Origin: an uncultured Pseudomonadota bacterium
GTDB taxonomy: Bacteria > Desulfobacterota_B > Binatia > UBA9968
Reading direction: 5' to 3'
Assembly (NCBI GenBank): GCA_946478635.1
Contig: CAMLCX010000253.1
Location: 1-7,036, forward strand
Length of the DNA: 7,036 nt
A program made the translations under genes and the position numbers. The stretch's first letter is position 1; every line of letters begins with the position of its first letter. The notes below the pieces were generated by a model, which did no database searches, was not told the DNA's origin, and saw only the letters and a list, made by a program, of their open reading frames with translations. Positions 1-5,369 of this stretch are shown in pieces.

Positions 1-31
1 AATATTTTCTGCAAACTCTCTTTATTCCCAT
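1..31 (-). CDS. Possible start of a further operon gene (N-terminus only, truncated by window edge)
   Basis: An ATG on the minus strand (bases 31-29) opens a frame that runs off the window after ten codons, reading M-G-I-K-R-V-C-R-K-Y. It is preceded by AAAGGAG (bases 48-42 on the minus strand), a good Shine-Dalgarno sequence with a 10-base spacer. It starts 34 bases after the stop of the TAXI receptor gene, and no terminator hairpin lies between them, so it would be the next gene of the same transcript. A TRAP permease gene is a common neighbour of a TAXI receptor, but ten residues cannot show that and the visible ones do not look like a membrane segment. The call rests on the ribosome binding site and spacing alone. 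Confidence 0.35.
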   Translation of the reverse strand, partial: MGIKRVCRKY

Positions 32-65
32 TAATCCATCACTCCTTTGTTCCATGTCTTTTTCT

Positions 66-1103
66 TTAGCCGCAAATCTCTTTCGCCCGCGCGTCTTGCT
101 TGGCCGTCCAAACGCCTGCGTCCTTGTAGAATTTCACAGCGCCCGGATGATAGGGCACGGTGTAGTTGGTGATCGCTTGAACGTCTTTGGTCCATCTCTT
201 GAATTGCGGATGAATCGTTTGGAGCTCTGCGATATTCTCCCACCAGGCTTTGAGCAAGGTAGAAACGGTGCGTTCATTGACTTTGGTCGATGACGCGACG
301 TGAAGAGCATAACCAATAACATCCGTGTCGCCGCGGATTCCCGCGGCCGGATCTTGCTTGACGATCGCAGCGCCATACTTGGCGAGAATCTTGTTCGACG
401 CCTCGCCGGCCGGCAGGCTCAAGAACCGAATCGGTTCCATGGCATTGGCCTCCTCGTTGATGCCGATGCCGATGGCGGCGAACGTCGCGTCGACTTTGCC
501 CTCAGGGACGGCCCGGATGGCGTCGTTTAAATTGGAAAAGCGTACTTGGACCACATCCGTCGGTTTTAGCCCACTGACTTCCATTGCCGCGCTTTGCCAT
601 GTCTGTGTGATCGCATGCCCGCCGAAATCCCAGGCCATGCGTTTGCCCTTGAGATCGCTCGGCCGTTTGATCTCCGACTTGTCGCGCACCATGAGACTGC
701 CGGTGAACGGAAAAACGCCGCCCGATGCGATGCGAATCATCGGATAGGCCTTCTTATAGTTTCCAGTTCCCGTTGCCGCCATTTGCGCGTCGAGAATATT
801 GATAAAGCCGAATTCGACCTCACCGCTTTCGAGCAGCGGCATCCACGCGTTTGGCCCGTTGTAAGGCTGTACCTTGGTCGCGATCGGCGTGACCTTGCTC
901 GCCACCGCGGCCAAGCCGGACGCCATCGAATGCGCTCCGGTGCCAGGTAGGTTTGATGCGATGGCGACCGTGCGTGGGAGATCGTTGCTGGTATTGCTCA
1001 CCGGGCCGCAATCTAGTTTCGCTAGGGCGCTCAATTGCGCGAAAGGTAAAAACACGAAACTTAACGCGAGCAGAACTCGGGTGGCGACGTTTACGACTCT
1101 CAT
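66..1103 (-). CDS. TAXI-family TRAP transporter solute-binding protein (periplasmic)
   Basis: This is a secreted substrate receptor of 345 residues, the usual size for TAXI-type TRAP binding proteins. Residues 1-28 form a signal peptide: a short basic start with R2 and R9, a hydrophobic core from about 10 to 25, and an A-L-A cleavage site ending at 28. The mature part has the family layout: a strand leading into the glycine-rich N-L-P-G-T-G-A-H-S-M segment (51-60), then a helix, then Y-N-G-P-N-A-W-M-P-L-L-E-S-G-E-V (81-96), which matches the family region where a gene-loop-helix precedes 'GE(A/V)-(D/E)-(F/L)-G'. The receptor is known to bind small organic anions and pass them to DctQ/DctM-type or fused membrane subunits. 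Neither is visible here, and the ligand cannot be deduced. The ATG is supported by GGGAGGG four bases upstream. The gene follows the amidohydrolase by only 22 bases, so co-transcription is likely. Confidence 0.88.
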   Translation of the reverse strand: MRVVNVATRVLLALSFVFLPFAQLSALAKLDCGPVSNTSNDLPRTVAIASNLPGTGAHSMASGLAAVASKVTPIATKVQPYNGPNAWMPLLESGEVEFGFINILDAQMAATGTGNYKKAYPMIRIASGGVFPFTGSLMVRDKSEIKRPSDLKGKRMAWDFGGHAITQTWQSAAMEVSGLKPTDVVQVRFSNLNDAIRAVPEGKVDATFAAIGIGINEEANAMEPIRFLSLPAGEASNKILAKYGAAIVKQDPAAGIRGDTDVIGYALHVASSTKVNERTVSTLLKAWWENIAELQTIHPQFKRWTKDVQAITNYTVPYHPGAVKFYKDAGVWTAKQDARAKEICG

Positions 1104-1107
1104 TTCA

Positions 1108-1114
1108 CCCTCCC
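1108..1114 (-). promoter_or_regulatory. Shine-Dalgarno site of the TAXI receptor gene
   Basis: GGGAGGG on the minus strand lies four bases before the ATG at 1103. It sits in the 22-base gap after the amidohydrolase stop codon, so it fixes the start of the receptor and supports translation from a shared mRNA. Confidence 0.7.
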
Positions 1115-1125
1115 ATTTTTAGACG

Positions 1126-2190
1126 TTAATCCTTGAGCCGATAGAATCCTCTCGCGTTGTCGGCGAGAATCTTGCGCTTGGCTGAATCCGAAATATCCGC
1201 CCCCGCTTCGATGCCGGGAATGTCCTCCAGATATTGCGCCCGTTGCCGTTCATGAGGGTAATCGGAGGCGAAGAAGATATGATCGTCGCCGAACAGTTCC
1301 AATACATAAGGCAGCGTGCGCTCTTCCGACTCTAACGAAACATACACTTGGCCGCCTTTGATATAGTCGCTCGGCATTTTCTTCAGCCGCGCCGCCCATT
1401 TCTTGCCGCGCCGCTCGAAGTCTTCATCGAGCCGATCCATCATGAAAGGAATCCAGCCCGCGCCGGCTTCGAGATACGCCACACGCAGTTGTGGAAAGAG
1501 TTCGAAAACGCCCTGGAAAACCATGTTGGTCAATTGAATCATCAGCGGCAGCGGATGCTCCAGCACGTGCACTTCGACGAAAGATTCAAGGAAATCGAAG
1601 CCCAAACCCCGGCTCGGTGCGCCGTGAATAGCGAGCGGCATATCGAGCTTGCAGGCCTCTTCGTAGATCGGAAAGAAACTTTCGTGGCCGTACCCTTTGC
1701 GCAGCCTTGTAACCGATGGCAGCATGGCGCCGGGCATGCCTAGCTCCCGTTTCACGCGGCGCATTTCCTGCACCGCTGCGGGAATGTCATGAACTGGAAT
1801 CAACGCGGCGCCAAGGATGCGCGGCGTCCGTTGCATGTAGGTCGCATGCAGCCAGGAGTTGTAAGCGCGGGCGATATCGACGGCCCACGCGGGATCCTGG
1901 ATTAAGCCGAATGCCAGAGCGGCGGTCGGATAGACAACGGTGGCTTCAATACCGCACTCCTCGAGGAAAGAGAGCCAGGTGTCACAATCGGGATAATCGC
2001 GCAGACCGGGCGAGCTCATGCCGGACAGTCGCGACCAGCCATCGAGGGATGGGAACGGGGCAAATGTATCAGCCCAGCTCTCATCCTTGCTCGTACCCCG
2101 GTAGTTACCGCCCAAAAACTCCAAGATCTGTTTGCTGCGCTCAGTGATATGGCCATCGCCGTCGATCACGGGGAAGCGATTTTGTCTCAT
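1126..2190 (-). CDS. Amidohydrolase family 2 protein (ACMSD / gamma-resorcylate decarboxylase-like metal enzyme)
   Basis: A 354-residue cytoplasmic TIM-barrel metal enzyme of the Amidohydro_2 family, which includes hydrolases and non-oxidative decarboxylases of aromatic or unsaturated acids. Visible motifs in order: V-I-D-G-D-G-H-I-T-E at 8-17, where D12-x-H14 sits where gamma-resorcylate decarboxylase has its E-x-H metal ligands; L-A-I-H-G with H189 as the next metal ligand; Y-L-E-A-G-A-G-W-I-P at 239-248; and F-F-A-S-D-Y-P-H-E at 306-314 with D310 as the conserved barrel-end aspartate. The family's usual H-x-G-E histidine appears as E241, as seen in a large uncharacterised subgroup reading L-E-x-G-x-G-W. 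Substrate and reaction (C-C or C-N cleavage) are therefore open. It lies 142 bases after the MFS gene and 22 bases before the TAXI receptor. A weak GGAAGG (2203-2208) is 12 bases before the ATG. No signal peptide is present. Confidence 0.88.
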   Translation of the reverse strand: MRQNRFPVIDGDGHITERSKQILEFLGGNYRGTSKDESWADTFAPFPSLDGWSRLSGMSSPGLRDYPDCDTWLSFLEECGIEATVVYPTAALAFGLIQDPAWAVDIARAYNSWLHATYMQRTPRILGAALIPVHDIPAAVQEMRRVKRELGMPGAMLPSVTRLRKGYGHESFFPIYEEACKLDMPLAIHGAPSRGLGFDFLESFVEVHVLEHPLPLMIQLTNMVFQGVFELFPQLRVAYLEAGAGWIPFMMDRLDEDFERRGKKWAARLKKMPSDYIKGGQVYVSLESEERTLPYVLELFGDDHIFFASDYPHERQRAQYLEDIPGIEAGADISDSAKRKILADNARGFYRLKD

Positions 2191-2225
2191 GCAGCCTAAC
2201 TACCTTCCATGTCCGCAGGGGTTGA

Positions 2226-2240
2226 GCGCACGCCGTGCGC
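2226..2240. repeat. Perfect inverted repeat at the predicted transcription start (possible operator)
   Basis: GCGCAC, a three-base centre GCC, and GTGCGC form a perfect six-base inverted repeat. It lies just downstream of the candidate -10 box and about 35 bases before the amidohydrolase ATG. A symmetric site here could bind a dimeric repressor or form a small hairpin at the mRNA 5' end. There is no T-run, so it is not a terminator. No regulator gene is visible in the window to pair with it. Confidence 0.35.
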
Positions 2241-2244
2241 GCTA

Positions 2245-2274
2245 TCTATCTCCCGACTGCCGCGGAGTTGTCAA
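2245..2274 (-). promoter_or_regulatory. Candidate sigma-70-type promoter for the amidohydrolase-TAXI unit
   Basis: On the minus strand a perfect -35 box TTGACA (2274-2269) is followed after 18 bases by GATAGA (2250-2245), which matches three of the six -10 consensus positions. Transcription would start near 2238, about 50 bases before the amidohydrolase ATG. The -35 is strong, the -10 weak. The 142-base gap after the MFS gene is large enough to hold a separate promoter, so the two-gene unit may be read independently of the carrier. Confidence 0.35.
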
Positions 2275-2332
2275 GCTTGAAGGGCAAAAATCGCGCAGTC
2301 ACGGCCATCGGCTGATAGCCGGCAAGGCGTCT

Positions 2333-3556
2333 CTAAAGAGTCACTCTCACCGGCGGCTTGGCAAAAAACATGAGTGCCGTCGAGAGTAGACTCACAATGG
2401 CAAAAATCGTAAAGGCGACCGCGTAGCTCTTTGTGAGATCATAGAACAGTCCGGCAACGATCGGCCCCATAAACGTCCCTGCGGTGGTAATCGAACGGCT
2501 CACGCCTTGTATCGTGGCAAAAGCTTTGGTGCCGAAATAATCGGCGCGAATCGGTTCCTGCAAAGATGCTAAACCGCCATAAGCAAGTGAATAAATAACC
2601 ATAAAGGTCGTGAAAACGAGTGAATCGCTTGCCCAACCCATGACGCCTACCGATGCGCCCAGGGCCAGCAAGAGTCCAATAATGAGTTGACGTTTGTCGA
2701 CCACGTCCCCTAACCAGCCCATACCGATACGCGTTGGCGCGCCGATCAGCGCCGATACACCGAGGAGACTACTCGCCGCCTCCGTGCTCCAGCCACGATC
2801 CACCAGGAGAATAACGAAGTGCACGGACACGCCTTCGGTAACCATATGGCGCAGCGCCATGGCTACAGAAAAAAACCAAAAGGTATGAAGACGTAATGCT
2901 TCTTTCAAGGTAAATTGCGGATCCAAAGATCGCGGCGCGTCTGCAGAGATACCGGCGCTCGTTGCAGACGCCAGTTCTCGGTCGCGCTCCTCCGCCTGCG
3001 CGATCCTGTTAATGAAATACGCGATCGGCACTCCGGCGAGCAAGAGCATGAACCCCGAAAGGACCGCGGCGGTTCGCCAGCCCCACCCGACGATGATCGC
3101 GCCCACGAAGGGAACGATCACCCCGGATAATCCCGGTCCCATGCGGAAGACACCGAACGCGAAGCTGCGTCTTTCTTGAAATATTTTCGCGATCAACAGA
3201 CTGATCGGCATGTGGTAGCCGAGACTCGAACCGAGGACGATCCCCAAAACGATGGCGACGTAGAGCATCGGCAACGAATTCACGAAGCTAAGCGAAACAA
3301 ATCCCAAGGCACAAATGACGATACCGATGTACATGATCCGGCGCGGCCCGACACGATCGACGAAATATCCTTCGATCGGACCGAGCAGTCCCGACTCGAC
3401 CCGCGCCAATGAGAAAGCGCCCGAGATCGCCGTTCGACTCCACCCAAACTCGCGCTCAAAGGAGGGAAAGAACGTACTCATGCCAAAATAACAAAAACCG
3501 GTGTTCACTGCGTGTGTGAGACATCCGGCGATCACCAGCCACCATTTACGATCCAT
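2333..3556 (-). CDS. Major facilitator superfamily transporter (monocarboxylate/YcxA-like group)
   Basis: A 407-residue inner-membrane carrier with the length and hydrophobic pattern of a 12-helix MFS protein. It begins with the W-W-L-V segment typical of this group. The first half has F-F-P-S-F-x-R-E-F-G-W-S-R-T (29-42), a motif common in oxalate/formate-antiporter and monocarboxylate-type carriers. R52 lies in helix 2, and the classic loop 2-3 signature G-Y-F-V-D-R-V-G-P-R-R is at 63-73. A charged cytoplasmic loop at about 183-220 separates the halves, and a degenerate second copy of the signature (G-W-L-G-D-V-V-D-K-R) is at 280-289. Relatives move organic anions such as monocarboxylates by proton symport or exchange; the substrate here is unknown. 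It is the first gene of the minus-strand cluster, with the amidohydrolase 142 bases downstream. No good Shine-Dalgarno precedes the ATG; the start is chosen by the family's N-terminus. Confidence 0.9.
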   Translation of the reverse strand: MDRKWWLVIAGCLTHAVNTGFCYFGMSTFFPSFEREFGWSRTAISGAFSLARVESGLLGPIEGYFVDRVGPRRIMYIGIVICALGFVSLSFVNSLPMLYVAIVLGIVLGSSLGYHMPISLLIAKIFQERRSFAFGVFRMGPGLSGVIVPFVGAIIVGWGWRTAAVLSGFMLLLAGVPIAYFINRIAQAEERDRELASATSAGISADAPRSLDPQFTLKEALRLHTFWFFSVAMALRHMVTEGVSVHFVILLVDRGWSTEAASSLLGVSALIGAPTRIGMGWLGDVVDKRQLIIGLLLALGASVGVMGWASDSLVFTTFMVIYSLAYGGLASLQEPIRADYFGTKAFATIQGVSRSITTAGTFMGPIVAGLFYDLTKSYAVAFTIFAIVSLLSTALMFFAKPPVRVTL

Positions 3557-3612
3557 TGTGCAGAGCTACTTTCGAACCGATGTCGGAAAAATGTTCGTTA
3601 GGGAGTATCGCA

Positions 3613-3638
3613 TGCGAGACAGACTGATTGCGAGACAG
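3613..3638. repeat. Pair of 10-base direct repeats upstream of the MFS gene
   Basis: TGCGAGACAG occurs at 3613-3622 and again at 3629-3638, 16 bases from start to start. The left copy overlaps a perfect 10-base palindrome, TCGCATGCGA, at 3608-3617. The cluster lies 52-82 bases upstream of the MFS start codon, where an operator would be expected. Binding by a regulator is inference; the repeats themselves are exact. Confidence 0.45.
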
Positions 3639-3826
3639 TACAACGATGGCATGATGCATACGCCTTGGATCCTCTTTGTAGGAGCACACTATTCTCCACA
3701 TCGTTTGGTTCTGTTTGCCAACTTTAGAAATATTCTGCTCAACCCTTGAGACACAAGTTGAAGTTTTCATTCAGCCTAAGTCGTAATTTTCCACTTCGCG
3801 CTAAATAAACCTTGTGGAAATTCTTT

Positions 3827-3856
3827 TTGGTATGTTATGCCGGCTTAGATTATAAT
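3827..3856 (+). promoter_or_regulatory. Promoter-like element with a perfect -10 box
   Basis: TTGGTA (3827-3832, four of six matches to the -35 consensus) is followed after 18 bases by a perfect TATAAT (3851-3856). It points toward the acyltransferase, whose start is about 470 bases away, so it would make a long untranslated leader or serve a small RNA. The surrounding sequence is AT-rich, which raises the odds of a chance match. Confidence 0.3.
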
Positions 3857-4326
3857 TTGTAGATTGCGCTTAGTTCTTTGCCGCGGACCGACGCATCACT
3901 GCTTTCGCACGGGCAAGAGGCGCGGCTACCGACGACAGATCGAGCTGATTGGGCTCGCTGCTGAGACTTGATGAGGCGACACGATGTAATGTTGGCGGCA
4001 AATTTTTAAGCGTGCGGCAGCGCCGGCACATGGGTTCCGATTCTCTGCTGTTATGCCTGATCAGAAAAGACGTAGTGGGCAACAACCCTCCCGGGGGTTC
4101 AAAAAGAGACGGTGTTTGCTTCTCCGTGTCATGATTTTTCAAGCAAAATTCACAACATTGGCACGAATCTCGCTCCTTGGCGATTCAAATTTATTCTCGC
4201 CCGTCTATCTTAACTCTAGCAGTGACCCCGCTTCTCGGACGGGTTTGTCGCAGGAGAAGATTACTACTCCTGAGAATGTCATTTCGAGGCATCGATTATC
4301 GCATCCAAGAGAAGAGACTCCTGTTG

Positions 4327-4334
4327 AAAGGTGG
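4327..4334 (+). promoter_or_regulatory. Shine-Dalgarno-like site favouring the ATG start at 4346
   Basis: AAAGGTGG overlaps the upstream GTG candidate start (4331) and lies 11 bases before the in-frame ATG at 4346. A ribosome binding here would more naturally initiate at 4346, shortening the acyltransferase by five residues without touching any motif. Confidence 0.45.
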
Positions 4335-5092
4335 AATCCCATCAAATGCTAGAGCATGAATATGACTTCTATCTATCGGACACTAATGCAGGAAAAAGCA
4401 TTCACTTTGCTTTACGGTATCAAGTCTACTGTCTCCGCGAAAAGTATGAAGACCCAAGCCGCCACCAGAATCATTTGGAACAAGATGCTTTCGACAGCAT
4501 GTCGGCGCACTTTATCGCGAGGTCTCGCATTACGGGAGAATGGCTTGGAGCGATGCGGCTAATCATCGGTCCGGCACAGAACCTACCCGTAACGAATATA
4601 TCGACTGTTAATTTGTCGAAGTACTCCGACGCGAATGGCCAGAACGTGGCTGAAGCGTCCCGGCTCTGCACGCTGTTCCCGACCCATCTGCGATCAAATC
4701 TTTCTCTAAAAAAAGCCAATTCTTCCCCGCACTCAATCTTATCCCAAAAAAACGGATCGAGAACGCTGCAGACCTCCTACATTTCTCTTGGATTGATTCG
4801 TGCTGCCCGGCAGTATTGTCTCCAACATGACATCACTTACTGTTTTTTCCTCATCAGCGATCCTCTCGCCAGGATGTTGCGCCGACTCGGGATGGAGATT
4901 CAAGTAGTCGGTTCTCCCTGCCAGCATCGAGGTTGGCGCAGCCCATACATCCATAACGTAAGGACTGGTTACCAGGCCATGTCCGTACGTTCGCCTGAAC
5001 TTTACAAGACTTTTTGCCACGCAAATGCCTATGCCTTTTACTCCGAGTTGGAAGAAAAGGCCGATCACACAGAGTTGGCTGCGATCGCATAG
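4331..5092 (+). CDS. PEP-CTERM/exosortase system-associated acyltransferase (LuxI-like GNAT fold)
   Basis: A 253-residue protein that I recognise as the exosortase-associated acyltransferase family, distant relatives of acyl-homoserine-lactone synthases and N-acyl amino acid synthases. These use an acyl-ACP or acyl-CoA donor. The LuxI core pattern is present with near-correct spacing: F-A-L-R-Y-Q-V-Y (26-33) with R29; D52 and D55 three residues apart; G-A-M-R-L with R76; and E-A-S-R with E108 and R111. These correspond to LuxI R24, D45/D48, R70 and E100/R103. The C-terminal part has the family's helix and strand M-L-R-R-L-G-M-E-I-Q-V-V-G (182-194). There is no signal peptide, so it is cytoplasmic. 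Two starts are possible: GTG at 4331, or ATG at 4346, which has AAAGGTGG 11 bases upstream and is perhaps the better choice (248 residues). The gene stands alone and ends at a strong terminator. No exosortase or PEP-CTERM substrate is in the window. Its acyl product and acceptor are unknown. Confidence 0.85.
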   Translation: MESHQMLEHEYDFYLSDTNAGKSIHFALRYQVYCLREKYEDPSRHQNHLEQDAFDSMSAHFIARSRITGEWLGAMRLIIGPAQNLPVTNISTVNLSKYSDANGQNVAEASRLCTLFPTHLRSNLSLKKANSSPHSILSQKNGSRTLQTSYISLGLIRAARQYCLQHDITYCFFLISDPLARMLRRLGMEIQVVGSPCQHRGWRSPYIHNVRTGYQAMSVRSPELYKTFCHANAYAFYSELEEKADHTELAAIA

Positions 5093-5123
5093 GGCCTTCC
5101 TCGAATAGCCTCCACTTAAAATG

Positions 5124-5151
5124 AACCCGTCGTTCGGGTTTGTTTGATTTT
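5124..5151 (+). terminator. Rho-independent terminator after the acyltransferase gene
   Basis: AACCCG, a five-base loop TCGTT, and CGGGTT form a perfect six-pair stem, followed at once by the T-rich tail TGTTTGATTTT. It begins 31 bases after the stop codon of the acyltransferase, so that gene has its own transcript end and is separated from the downstream antiporter. The opposite strand also has a short T-run after the stem, so weak bidirectional action is possible. Confidence 0.85.
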
Positions 5152-5369
5152 CACCCTTCAGCAGTTCGGGGTCGCGGCGATCAAGCACCGCGCGTCTCGG
5201 CTTCTCTTTGGTAATCCAGCCGGCGTTGCATTTCTCAGCATAAATTGGAACAAGTATGAAACCGTTTTCGCCCAATGCGGGCTCGTTCAGGTCTTGAGTC
5301 GGATATGGCCGGGCCAAACTTTCTAGAACATTTCGCTCAGCAAGCTCCAAATAGAATCAGCTCGAACCC
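5152..5369. other. Gap before the antiporter gene, with an unassigned open frame
   Basis: The stretch between the terminator and the antiporter holds no recognised gene. A minus-strand frame opening at the ATG at 5350 reads about 85 codons with ordinary amino-acid composition, including E-N-G-F-I-L-V-P-I-Y-A-E-K and R-A-V-L-D-R-R-D-P-E-L-L-K, before it enters the acyltransferase gene on the opposite strand. A plus-strand frame (5144-5326) is also open. Neither has a clear ribosome binding site. Short palindromes TGGCC-G-GGCCA (5306-5316) and TTCTAGAA (5321-5328) lie 40-65 bases before the antiporter start and could be regulatory. Confidence 0.35.

Larger units (their letters stand above)
3557..4330. 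other. Long gap between divergent genes, no convincing gene
   Basis: These 774 bases separate the minus-strand MFS gene from the plus-strand acyltransferase and are visibly more AT-rich than the flanking genes, especially at 3770-3870 and 4130-4200. They hold the direct repeats near the MFS start, a TTTCCAC/GTGGAAA inverted repeat at 3788-3794 and 3814-3820, and a promoter-like element at 3827-3856. Open frames of 60-100 codons exist on both strands between 3870 and 4350, but they show no recognisable domain, no good ribosome binding site and odd composition. They may be decayed gene remnants or chance. Confidence 0.5.

Noticed and set aside
1348..1743. 131-codon plus-strand open frame inside the amidohydrolase
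   Set aside because: Fully overlapped by the minus-strand enzyme, whose metal ligands are intact. The plus-strand translation has no family features.
2307..2323. Small hairpin CGGCT-GAT-AGCCG after the MFS stop codon
   Set aside because: The stem is only five pairs and no T-run follows directly on the minus strand, so it is too weak to call a terminator.
4084..4099. GC-rich hairpin AACCC-TCCCGG-GGGTT
   Set aside because: It is not followed by a T-run on either strand and no gene ends next to it, so it is not called a terminator. A resemblance of the following GGTTCAAA to a tRNA T-arm fails because the pairing stem and the other arms are absent.
3870..4142. 90-codon minus-strand open frame (and overlapping plus-strand frames at 3949-4352)
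   Set aside because: No recognisable domain, no ribosome binding site, low-complexity composition rich in S, P, L and R, and competing frames on the other strand. No basis to choose one as a gene.
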